From: Tritrichomonas musculus | Taxonomy: Eukaryota > Parabasalia > Tritrichomonadida > Tritrichomonadidae | Assembly: GCA_039105265.1 (NCBI GenBank) | Contig: JAPFFF010000001.1 | Location: forward strand, 2,232,001-2,296,000 | Direction: 5' to 3' | DNA: 64,000 nucleotides | In this document: positions 1 through 9,227 of the stretch, one piece after another | How positions within the stretch are numbered: position 1 is the first letter of the stretch | Layout: each line of letters starts with the position of its first letter | Made by a program: the position numbers and the translations under genes | The notes under the pieces: generated by a model | The model's input: only the letters and a program-made list of their open reading frames with translations | Told to the model about the DNA's origin: nothing | The model's database searches: none

Positions 1-1595
1 GAACAACGACTAAAAGCTCCTACTTTGATAATTTTCACTGAATCAGGAATTGATATTTGAGTCAAAAGTGGACATAGACTAAACGTGTTTGTTTCGATAG
101 ATTTTATTGGGCCGTTTATTACTACATTTTTCAAAGACGAACATTGACAAAAAGATCCTTCTCCGATAAAATTGACAGAAGAAGGGATTGTAACTGATTC
201 GAGAGAGTAACAATAGTTAAATGATCCACGACAAATTTTGGTTACAGAAGAAGGAATTGAAACTGATTCAAGTGAATGGCATCCACAAAATACATTATCA
301 CAAATGGTTGTTACAGAAGAAGGAATTTTAATTGATTTGAGGGAAGTGCAATTATAAAATGCATAATCACAAATAGTTGTTACAGAAGAAGGAATTATAA
401 TTGATTTGAGAGAAGTGCAATAATAAAAAGCTCTTTTACAAATAGTTGTTACAGAAGAAGGAATTGTAACTGATTCAAGTGAAGAGCATTCAGAAAATGT
501 GTCTTCACAAATAGTTGTTACAGAAGAAGGAATTGTAACTGATTCAAGTGAAGAGCATTCAGAAAATGTGTCTTCACAAATTGTTGTTACAGAAGAAAGA
601 ATTGTAATTGATTTAAGAGAATTACATCCAAGAAATGCTTTTTTACAAATATTTGTTACAGAAGAAGGAATTGTAACCGATTTAAGAGAAGTGCATTCAG
701 AAAATGCTCTTTCACAAATATTTGTTACAGAAGAAGGAATTGTAACCGATTTAAGAGAAGTGCATTCAGAAAATGCTCTTTCACAAATAGTTGTTGCAGA
801 AGAAGGAATTGTAACTGATTCAAGTGAATGGCATCCACAAAATGATTCTTCACAAAAAATTGTAATAGAAGAAGGATTTGGAATTGATTCAAGTGCCAAA
901 CAATATTCAAAAGAAGATTTTTTAATATCTGTGATAATTGATTTGCTATTTATTCTTACTAATGAAGAGCATCCATAGAAACACTGATCATTTATAACAT
1001 TAAAAGTTCCATCGACAGTTTTGAGTGCTTTACAATTCTTAAATAAACCTATTTCAAGAATTGCAATCGATTGTGGAATTGAAACATTCTTAAGTGATGA
1101 GCAACCCAAAAAACAAAATTCTCCAATTGAAACTAATGAAGGAGGAAGAGTAATTTCTTCTAACGATTCACAAAAAGAAAATGCACAATTTTCTATCTTC
1201 ATCACTGAATGTGGAATTATTATCCTCTTCAGTGAAATGCATTTTTTAAAGCATGATTCACTAACTAATGAAATGCTAGTTGGAATTTCTATTTCTTTTA
1301 ACGATTCGCATCCTTCAAAAGCAAAATTTCCAATTTTAATGACTGAAGATGGTATAATTATTTTCTGCAAAGAAGAGCAATTTTTAAAGGCATGATTACC
1401 TATTTCTTGAATCGACAAGGGGATATTTATTTCCTTAACTTTTCTGCAATAATATTGCATATTGCCAAGGACAGTTGTTTTTGATAAAAATAAATTTACA
1501 ATTTCAGTATTATTAAAGTTAAATGCCTTAATTAATGCCTTTTCATTAAAAAAAAAAGATTTTAAATTTGATTTAAATATTATGATTGAATGTAA
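1..1595 (-). CDS. BspA-like leucine-rich-repeat protein, C-terminal part (cut by window edge)
   Basis: The minus frame is open from 1595 to base 1 with no stop, more than 530 codons. It encodes over 20 tandem repeats of about 23 residues of the BspA/TpLRR type, with units like SLKSVTIPSSVT-ICERAFSEC. The first about 25 residues are an ankyrin-like helix pair (ALIKAFNFNNTEIVNLFL), so this frame continues the ankyrin protein directly upstream. It lacks an ATG near its 5' end and overlaps the upstream frame (1580-2626) by about 16 bases in another phase, so the two are best read as one gene with a break or unrecognised intron between. BspA-like proteins are a large trichomonad family, often thought to be surface or adhesion proteins. 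The end of the gene lies left of the window. Confidence 0.8.
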
Positions 1596-2626
1596 TTAAA
1601 ATAAATAATTATTTGAATATCATTAAAAATAAAATGAATTATGTCATTAAATATCTCAATTTTTTTGTTTTTTAAAAGAATTTTAACAAGTTCAACGTAA
1701 TTGAATCTGCACGAATATAAAAGGAAATCATCATTAACTTCGTCTTCAGATAATATTTCATAATTGTAATACATAAAACTCAACGATAAACTCTTTTTTT
1801 GAGTATAATTGTCTTTAATATAATTTACAATATTGTTGTGATGACATTTGATTGCTTCAATCAAGCATTTTTTATCTGATTCTAGCTTAATTTTGTTTTC
1901 TTCAAGAATATGAATTATTTCTGCATTGTTTGAATGAAGTGCAAATAGCCACAATGATGGCCTTAATATGAAACCGTTAAATAGCAAATATTTAAAAATT
2001 TGAATTGATCCAAAAAAAGTGGCATATTCAAGTAATGTTACAGTTTTATGGCATAAAAATGAATTTGTTTCGTAAATGGAGTTTTTGATCGTCGTTTCAA
2101 GTGAAATATTTGCTTGATTAATATAAGTAATAAATGGAGCAACCAAATCTTTTCGAATAAGTTGGCAAATGTATTGATCATTCTCTCCAATTTCTTTTTT
2201 CTTTTCATGATTTTCATCAGAGCTGTTACTATTAGAGAAGTAATCAATCTTGTTAATCATTTTAATTATATTTTCATCATTTACGAAGAAGTCGTTTTTA
2301 ATAAAGAAAAGAAGAAGACGTTTACTACATTTAAAAATATTAAATATTTCTAAATTTGAAAATGTTTGTTTGATTTTCTGATTAAGAAAAGATAAAATTT
2401 GATCAATCTTGATGAAAAAATTTGAACATCGGTGATGATTATTTGAAATAACTGTTAATAGATTAAGGAAAAGTTGAAATTCGTTTTTGTTTTCGGTAAT
2501 ATTACATTTTTGAATATCAGATATTAAATTTTTATAGCTGTTTTGATCGTCATCCTGATTATCAATAAAGTCGAGGAGATGATTCTGTAGTGTTTTTCTG
2601 GCATCCAAATATTGCTTTACTTCCAT
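1580..2626 (-). CDS. DUF3447/ankyrin N-terminal part of the same LRR gene
   Basis: 348 codons from ATG at 2626. The start (MEVKQYLDARKTLQNHLLDF), the middle motif KIFKYLLFNG-like helix pairs and the segment LLEYATFFGSIQIFKYLLFNG match the trichomonad DUF3447 plus ankyrin-repeat layout. The paralogue at 40105-41253 has the same order of blocks (MELKGYISQKK..., IEYAAFYGSIKIFQYLKFN), and both are followed by an LRR frame. The last about 25 codons are AT-rich low-complexity sequence before a TAA, then the ankyrin reading resumes in another phase downstream. DUF3447 is of unknown function; ankyrins mediate protein contacts. Good confidence in family, moderate in whether the full protein is made. 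Confidence 0.75.
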   Translation of the reverse strand: MEVKQYLDARKTLQNHLLDFIDNQDDDQNSYKNLISDIQKCNITENKNEFQLFLNLLTVISNNHHRCSNFFIKIDQILSFLNQKIKQTFSNLEIFNIFKCSKRLLLFFIKNDFFVNDENIIKMINKIDYFSNSNSSDENHEKKKEIGENDQYICQLIRKDLVAPFITYINQANISLETTIKNSIYETNSFLCHKTVTLLEYATFFGSIQIFKYLLFNGFILRPSLWLFALHSNNAEIIHILEENKIKLESDKKCLIEAIKCHHNNIVNYIKDNYTQKKSLSLSFMYYNYEILSEDEVNDDFLLYSCRFNYVELVKILLKNKKIEIFNDIIHFIFNDIQIIIYFNYIQS

Positions 2627-3365
2627 TTTTATGGAAAAAATTTGTAAAATTGAATATTTGAATAATTTTTGGAAAATTATTTAACGGTCATTACTTTTCT
2701 ATAATGGAAAATAATTGTATTATAAAAATAAACTAAAAAGTTGGACGATATTTGATCTCAATTTGGTTAAAACTGCCTTATAATTATCGAGTTTAAGTTT
2801 GTTAATGAATCTATTTTTTATTTTCTGAATGTGAATCTTTTGAGAAGGCACCCAGAATGTGAATTTTTTATTCTATTTCATTATTTGATTGTATGCTTCT
2901 TTATCATAACATTCAATCGAATTCTTGCCTTCAAATAGAAGTTCATTCTTCATATCGAGTTAATAAAAAATCATTAATAAGATTTTCTGGAGCTAAATGA
3001 TGAATATTTATTTTGTTCTTGCATTTCAAAGCACCTGAAACAAAAATAAATGTCTTCTTCTTTGAACATTCTAGCAATTTTATGAAAAAGATTTCCATTT
3101 TTTAAAAAAAAAAAAAAATTGGAAAGTTAATAAGTCATCAATCATGTTTAAAACAGTTTTTCTTTTAAAAGAAACAACTTTTGAATCTTAAATAAATAAA
3201 AAAATATGATAATGATTAGCTTTGAATCTTAAATAAATAAAAAAATGATAAAAATAGATTAATAAATGTTTAATGAATAAAATCTTACAAATTCTTTTAT
3301 AAAAATAATCGATTTATGATTCAATTAACAATTAAAACATTCAAATAAGCATTTAATGAGAATGC
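2627..3365. other. Intergenic, with a faint minus-strand gene relic and a short tandem repeat
   Basis: No intact gene. The minus strand around 2880-3090 keeps short protein-like stretches (INIHHLAPENLINDFLL and, in another frame, KNELLFEGKNSIECYDKEA) that look like a decayed gene I cannot name. A unit of about 42 bases beginning tttgaatcttaaataaat is repeated twice near 3179-3255. Confidence 0.35.
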
Positions 3366-5222
3366 TTATTTAGTTTCCATGTATTTCTTAATTCTTTCTA
3401 AATTCTTATCATCTTCATTTTGTGTGATTTCCTTGAATATTTTAAGATAATTATTCAAACGCGCATTTTTATGATCAACTGCTTTTGGCGCGCATTGTAA
3501 ATCTTTTATGTCCAAGAACTTTGCCCAAGCGCCATCATTTCTTCTTCCGATAGCCGAGTTCCATATAAGGAACGAATAAAAAGGCCTTTCGTCAACGGCC
3601 GTCACGAGCACGTTGCTGTTTATGATTGTATCATCGTCTCTCATCAAGTACAAATTAATTTCACACAAAGCCAGTGCGTAATTTGTAATGCGTTCTGTTC
3701 TCATTTCCTGTGATTTTGTGAAAATATTTGCAATGTTCAAAACACCACCAACAATGGCAAGAACAAGGCCAACCGGCGGAATTATGAACAATGTTGGCAA
3801 AAATAAAGGTTTCAAAAATTTGAAAGCGTTAAATGTTAAAGCAAGACCGCTGATAATTTTGCCACCTAATCTATTATCTGATGACAAAACTAATGAAGCA
3901 ATAAAGCTTTGAATTGCATCTTCTTCGTCTTCTGTTCCAAGAAATGTCATCAGCATTTTATCATATCTTTTTTCATGAAATACTGCTGAGATTGTGTCTT
4001 TAATGGACTCTGCTATTTCACTGGCATCTTTATCTTTTGAAGTCTTCATTATGTTTTTAACCATTTGACGAACTGTGATTAATGATAAAATGTAATCACG
4101 TAAAAATATCTCAAAATATGGCATATTACATACCCGTACTGTGCGATAATCATCTGAAAAGCCAACTGTAAAAGATGGCTCTTTAACCCATCGAAATTGG
4201 CATATACGTTTATTTTTTAAATATGCTGAATTAAAAGCATTAAATAATTCTGGAAGATATTCTTGATGAAGCTTGAATGGATTCCCTTTATTATGATCTC
4301 CTATTGTCTCAATATAATCTCGAACTTTTTTCAAATTAATATCATCTAATAAATAATTTTCATCTTGCTCATCTTTTTTCGGAATATGAGTTAATTTGGT
4401 ATATATTTCTTGAAATGTTGGTCGATCATCAGGATTAGATGACCAACATTGTATTATAAGATTTTTCAATGATTCTTTAATTGGAGCAATAAAAGGAGGT
4501 CTTAAACCATTTGTAACACAGGTCGTGAAATCATCACGGTTAAAATCTTTAAAATCTATAATTTCTTTATATGGGGTGCAGCCGGTTAATAATTGAAACA
4601 TGATAATTCCAAATGAATAAACATCAGATTTCATACTGGGATCATTTCCAGTAAAAATTTCTGGAGCTGTATAAGGTAAAGTATTTTTGATTTTAATTAA
4701 GTTTTCTGATTGAATTGGGTTGTATATTTGAGAAAAAGCATAGTCGGATATTAAAGGCATACAGTTTTTATCAATAAGAATATTTCCTGGTTTTAAATCG
4801 CCATGAATTATTTCAAAAGAATTGAGAATAATCATTGCACGAACAATTCCTATTAATAATATTTGCTTTTTTGTATTGCTTAAAGATTTAAAAAGTTTTT
4901 CATTTTCTATTAATTCTTGAAGGGATCCATTTTCAACATAATCCATGATAATCGTGGGATTATATTGATTTTCAAAATCAGTAAATGAAAATCCATAAAA
5001 TCTATTCAATGTTTGGTGCCGAATTCGTGATGTAATTTCAATACGTTTCATTGCTTTTTTAAATTGTGTATTATCTAGTGGAGGAACCTTGAGATTAATT
5101 TTAGCAGCATATTGACCTTCTTTATTATGTTCAACTAAGATTATAAAATCTGATTCGTCTTGGGAAATTGTTTTTAAAACTTTAAAATCTTTTAAATCGA
5201 TTTGGCATGGACTATCTAGCAT
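3366..5222 (-). CDS. TKL-like protein kinase with C-terminal membrane-hairpin domain
   Basis: 618 codons from the ATG at 5222 (MLDSPCQIDL); the frame opens 24 codons earlier but that lead is low-complexity and unlike a kinase start. Kinase domain about residues 14-310: ATP-site lysine K41 in YAAKINL, catalytic loop HGDLKPGN (140-147), APE at 186-188, SDVYSFGIIMFQLLTG, and a closing WSSNPDDRPTF. Three features are odd: no glycine-rich loop is visible, the catalytic loop is HGD not HRD, and DFG reads DYA (160-162), so activity may be weak or absent. The roughly 300-residue tail has a long hydrophobic stretch (about 464-496, LFIIPPVGLVLAIVGG) that could insert into a membrane. I do not recognise the tail family. 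Confidence 0.85.
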   Translation of the reverse strand: MLDSPCQIDLKDFKVLKTISQDESDFIILVEHNKEGQYAAKINLKVPPLDNTQFKKAMKRIEITSRIRHQTLNRFYGFSFTDFENQYNPTIIMDYVENGSLQELIENEKLFKSLSNTKKQILLIGIVRAMIILNSFEIIHGDLKPGNILIDKNCMPLISDYAFSQIYNPIQSENLIKIKNTLPYTAPEIFTGNDPSMKSDVYSFGIIMFQLLTGCTPYKEIIDFKDFNRDDFTTCVTNGLRPPFIAPIKESLKNLIIQCWSSNPDDRPTFQEIYTKLTHIPKKDEQDENYLLDDINLKKVRDYIETIGDHNKGNPFKLHQEYLPELFNAFNSAYLKNKRICQFRWVKEPSFTVGFSDDYRTVRVCNMPYFEIFLRDYILSLITVRQMVKNIMKTSKDKDASEIAESIKDTISAVFHEKRYDKMLMTFLGTEDEEDAIQSFIASLVLSSDNRLGGKIISGLALTFNAFKFLKPLFLPTLFIIPPVGLVLAIVGGVLNIANIFTKSQEMRTERITNYALALCEINLYLMRDDDTIINSNVLVTAVDERPFYSFLIWNSAIGRRNDGAWAKFLDIKDLQCAPKAVDHKNARLNNYLKIFKEITQNEDDKNLERIKKYMETK

Positions 5223-5294
5223 TATAATTTTTATTTTGAATAAAGATTTTTTGAATTCAACAGAAAATTGAAAAAAATAAAAATTTATCGTCAA

Positions 5295-6654
5295 TTTTTA
5301 TTTCAAATTATACATAAAGAAGATAAATTTTTGAGAGAATCCTTTTTAAACAAATTGATAGAAATTACTATCTCATTTTTTCAACATAGAATAGACCATA
5401 TTAAGGTTGAACAAAAGCAGTATATGATATCATATTGTAATATAATAAAATATATGATGACATCAATTTAATTACTAAATATAATGGTAAAATTAACGTA
5501 AAATATAAAAATAAATTAATTTTGCTTTTTGAATGAAAATTTTACAATTTGATAAGTTTAGAAAAAAAAATGATGTTTTGTATAAATATCATAGCAAATA
5601 TGAGGAAAATGCAATTTTAAATATAAGATATATTTTTTAGTTAATTTATTAAATTGAATTAAATTTTTATGAAATATTTGAATCATCAGAAAATTGAGAT
5701 CAATTCTATGAAATTATTATATACTTCAGAATATTGTGCATTTTTATAAGAAATAATTGTGAGATTGTAAGATATAAACAATTGAATAATTGTGAGAAAA
5801 TAAAGATTTCTGAAAAGTAAAAATATGTAAAGTATTCAAAGTAAAAATCTATCCAAAATAAAGTCCCCAGCGTCGGAATTTTTGATTTTTTAAAATAATT
5901 CTTTTCAAAATCAAAAAATATGTCCAATTTTTCAAATTTTAACTCAGGTTGAAAAGATTAGCTGAGTGATTATTTATGAAATTATCTCTACTTTTAGCAA
6001 GATATAGAATAATTTAAATATATTATATAATGATATTATTTTTTTATGAATATTTAATATAAAAAATTAAAATTTATTATGATATTTTTCGCAAAATTTG
6101 TATTTTTGTTGTCACTTTTTGAATACTACAAAATTGAATGAATACCTTAATAGGGTCTCATAGAATATATAATTAATATCCATGAAAAAAATAACATGAA
6201 TTGCTTATTTTAAAATAATATTTAAAAAATATGTAGTCATTATGCAATGATCATGCTATATATAATGGAAAAAAAGCAATAATTGAATGGAATTTTAAGT
6301 TTTATTAATCATCAAGATTAAAATCCTTTTATGAATTGAAATTTAATATTAGCTTTTCCATATGTATCGATTTTAACACAGTCATCTGTACAATATGGGT
6401 AAATTTCAATGAACTCTTTTTTGTTTTCCAAGATCATCTTCAATAATTCTTCTCAAAAATGCGATATTCCTGAAAAATTAAAACAACCTGGTTTTGTGAT
6501 TGATAATCAACCAAATTGTGTATATTTATATCATTTTTTGAGCCACTATAAAACCTGTTTGAAGCATCAAATGAATATTTCATTTGCATATTAATCGCAA
6601 GCATTTTAAAAGTCATCAAAAATGCTTGAGTCAGCCAAACTTTCATAATATTGT
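5295..6654. other. AT-rich spacer without a supported gene
   Basis: About 1.4 kb of AT-rich sequence. Small frames (5706-5927 minus, 6409-6594 plus) have no recognisable motif, neighbour support or family. Nothing else seen. Confidence 0.6.
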
Positions 6655-6750
6655 CTATTAGAAATCTTAAACACTACTTCTTCTGTTTTTACAAGTTAAA
6701 CAGCTTGTGAAATAAAGTCAGCGAATAAAAAACTTTATTTCACCAGTTGA
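6655..6750 (-). pseudogene. Relic of a BTB-F5/8C family N-terminus
   Basis: The minus strand reads SFLFADFISQAV in one frame, almost identical to SFLFADFISPVV near the N-terminus of the BTB-F5/8C protein at 9228-10631 and similar to RIFAEFISPNV in the copy at 62296-63675. It is followed quickly by a stop and no other part of the gene is visible. It suggests an extra, largely erased copy of this family beside the PARG-like gene. Confidence 0.45.
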
Positions 6751-6882
6751 TAGTATTCTTTTTTTATATAACATAAGATTACTAAACGTATTTAAGTTTT
6801 TTTCATTTGAATGATTTTGTACCTTAAATCAAAGTTAAGACATATTAATATGAAATTAAAATAAAATAAAGAGTATTTTTAT

Positions 6883-8730
6883 TTATGAAAGTTTTGAATG
6901 ATAAGTCAGTGTTTTTTTGAATGAATCGAATAGTTCACTTGTTTGGTCTGGTTTAGTTTTGATTGCAAAAATAACTTTGTTGAATTCAGCACCAAGTCCT
7001 TCTTTAATAAGAATTTCTTTAAAAATTTGGCTTATCATGACCGGCGAATTTTGAAATACGCCGCATCCAAATGCTCCGAGGACAATAATGTCATTTCCTT
7101 TATTCAAGCACAGCTTTAATATGCGTGAGCAACGATTCTTCATGATTGAGTATATTTTATTTTCATCTTTTTGATCTTCTGGCAGCCTTGAACAGTCAAC
7201 AGCAACGGATGAAATGACCGACACTTTGACTGCATTAGCCAAATTGTCATTGTCATCTCGAATGATGAGAACGTTTGGTGAGTAGATCATGTAGTCTGTT
7301 CCATATGGATTATCAACTTTTTTGTTGTATTCGTAGAATTCTTTCTGTGTTTCAAGTGAGAAGAAAAGAGTCGACTGCCTCGAAAGGCATTCTTCTTGTG
7401 CATTTCTGCCATTCTTAACACCACCGCCGGGCTTTGTTGCTGATGCGAAATTCAACACACAGACCTTCCTTGATATTTTCTTCATCTGAATCGCTGCTGA
7501 AAACGTGCTTTCTTTGCATACTTCGATCTTTTGATAAATCTTATATTCATCAGGTTTTCCGTGCAATTTTTGGTTGAAATGCAACTGACTATTTGATGGA
7601 ATTGTTTCTGTGTTATCGATAGAATATTTTAAGTCGTCCTTAATATCTTTGTTTACATAATCATTTTTGTATTTTCTGTAATATTTGTAGAATCCATTTT
7701 TCACAATTTCTTGGTTTTCATTGAATATTTGAATTCGTTTAAAATTTTTATTCGAAGGAGGATAATAATTATCGCCGTGGCTTTTGGGCTGTGATGTATA
7801 TAATGGCTGCTGTTTTGATGGTTTCGTTTCTCTTGTTTTGGTATACATATCATTGCCTTCTTCTGGTTTTTTGCTGAGAAAATTTCGTGAAGTTGTTGGC
7901 TTTGCAGAGATGCTTCTTTGTTTATTTTTATGTAAAACTTTCATTTCAACATTTTCTTGGGAATTATTTGGTTTATTTTTAGGTTCGGTTTTGTCTCTCT
8001 TCGGGTAAACAGGTTCTATTGTTGGCAGTTCAATTTCACTTTTTCTGAAAGTTGTTACATTGTCATTTGTTTCTCGTAAGAAATCGTCACTGCTTGATGA
8101 GTCATGTGAATAACGAGGTGGAGAAAAATGAATATCTCTTGTTGTTTTTATTTCTTCTTCTTCTTCTTGAGTTTGTTTCCATTCTTTTTGTGCACGATGC
8201 GGTTGGTTTCGATTAATTGTATTTTGGGTTTCTTTTTTGTCTTCTTTGTATTGATTTGAGTTAGTTTCATTTGATGGTTGTGAATTTCGGGCTGGTAAAC
8301 GTTTATATGATTTATTTTTAATATTTTGGTCACTGTTTGTTTTGGGTAGTTCTTTCAAATTATTATTATAACTTTTATTTTTGGTGGAATTGTCTACTTT
8401 TTTATTTTTATTTTCAGCTTTTTGTGATTGATTGATTGATCTACTTTTTAAGCTTTCTAGTTGTGAATAATTTGTATTTTCTTGGGAAAGAATTTTATTC
8501 ATTTTAATATCTCTTTTTTTTGATAAAAGATAATATATTATATACATTGTAGTAATTAAAGATATGGCAATTATGGGAATTGCCATTTCATCAATGATTT
8601 TTTTTATATATAAAATATAGATAATAATTGAAAAAGAAATTGCAATGAAAATGAAAATTGAGCCAAGACCAATGGCATTATTAATTTGATCTACTAAAGA
8701 TGCATTAGTTGAAACTTTATGTTTTGCCAT
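6883..8730 (-). CDS. Membrane-anchored PARG-like protein (TIGR02452 / bacterial-type PARG fold)
   Basis: 615 codons. Two hydrophobic segments at about residues 20-43 and 49-69 form an N-terminal anchor, followed by about 280 residues of Ser/Asn/Lys/Glu-rich disorder. The C-terminal about 250 residues match the TIGR02452/DUF2263 branch of macrodomain-like poly(ADP-ribose) glycohydrolases: KVCVLNFASATKPGGG, then the signature GGGVKNGRNAQEE (435-447) with the paired glutamates at 446-447, then YSPNVLIIRDD and VLGAFGCGVFQN. The family removes ADP-ribose chains from proteins, so with an intact signature the enzyme should be active. A membrane anchor plus long linker is unusual for this normally soluble family and would place the enzyme at a membrane surface, probably facing the cytosol. 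Confidence 0.85.
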   Translation of the reverse strand: MAKHKVSTNASLVDQINNAIGLGSIFIFIAISFSIIIYILYIKKIIDEMAIPIIAISLITTMYIIYYLLSKKRDIKMNKILSQENTNYSQLESLKSRSINQSQKAENKNKKVDNSTKNKSYNNNLKELPKTNSDQNIKNKSYKRLPARNSQPSNETNSNQYKEDKKETQNTINRNQPHRAQKEWKQTQEEEEEIKTTRDIHFSPPRYSHDSSSSDDFLRETNDNVTTFRKSEIELPTIEPVYPKRDKTEPKNKPNNSQENVEMKVLHKNKQRSISAKPTTSRNFLSKKPEEGNDMYTKTRETKPSKQQPLYTSQPKSHGDNYYPPSNKNFKRIQIFNENQEIVKNGFYKYYRKYKNDYVNKDIKDDLKYSIDNTETIPSNSQLHFNQKLHGKPDEYKIYQKIEVCKESTFSAAIQMKKISRKVCVLNFASATKPGGGVKNGRNAQEECLSRQSTLFFSLETQKEFYEYNKKVDNPYGTDYMIYSPNVLIIRDDNDNLANAVKVSVISSVAVDCSRLPEDQKDENKIYSIMKNRCSRILKLCLNKGNDIIVLGAFGCGVFQNSPVMISQIFKEILIKEGLGAEFNKVIFAIKTKPDQTSELFDSFKKTLTYHSKLS

Positions 8731-8822
8731 TCAAGGTTTCATAAAATAATAGAAAACCGAAAACTGAAATATGAAATATGAAATATTAAATTATTTACTT
8801 CATTATTTTTTGAGAAAAAATT

Positions 8823-8894
8823 TCTTTTGTGTTGTAGTGGATGTCATATGGAACTTTAAATCAAAGGATGGGGGTTCGACTCATCCCAAAAGAT
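8823..8894 (+). pseudogene. tRNA-Gln-like sequence, degenerate, anticodon position TTA
   Basis: It has the same 71-base length and layout as the intact tRNA-Gln at 10719. The 7 bp acceptor stem is perfect (TCTTTTG/CAAAAGA) and differs from the intact copy by a compensating C-G to T-A change. The D arm is partly kept, but the anticodon stem (TGGAA/TCAAA) and T stem no longer pair in standard register. The anticodon triplet reads TTA instead of TTG. A run of 21 T (8894-8914) follows. It is probably a pseudogene. Confidence 0.55.
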
Positions 8895-9227
8895 TTTTTT
8901 TTTTTTTTTTTTTTGAAATTTTGGGAAAAGAAGGCTAGTTATCCAAACAGATAGCATCTTTAAGAAAATTCATGGATTTTATCTTGTTTAATTTATATAG
9001 TGTTTTAGATATTCTATATATTTTTCAAATATGAGAAGTTATTATATTAAGATGAATTATTTATCAGATGATATTTTGCATGTTATTTGATATCCATAAA
9101 ATGCCGAAGCCACTTTTTGGTGCCAAAGACATTAAAACCGTTTTATGTCTTTATGCTGCCACAATTAATGTTATAAATTGAACATGAATAAAGATTACAA
9201 GCAAAAAATATATGATTGTTTAATGAT
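8895..9227. other. Spacer downstream of the tRNA-like relic
   Basis: Begins inside a 21-base T run and continues as AT-rich DNA without a gene. Nothing else supported. Confidence 0.5.

Noticed and set aside
499-978. Plus-strand 159-codon frame with a repeating VTEEGIVTD pattern
   Set aside because: It is the mirror of the minus-strand LRR repeats; the same kind of shadow occurs at 1021-1395 and 39583-39849.
6409-6594. 61-codon frame and its minus-strand mirror
   Set aside because: Neither shows a motif; likely chance frames in the spacer.
8823-8894. Functional UAA suppressor tRNA and altered genetic code
   Set aside because: Genes in the window end normally at TAA, and the anticodon and T stems of this copy do not pair; decay is the simpler reading.
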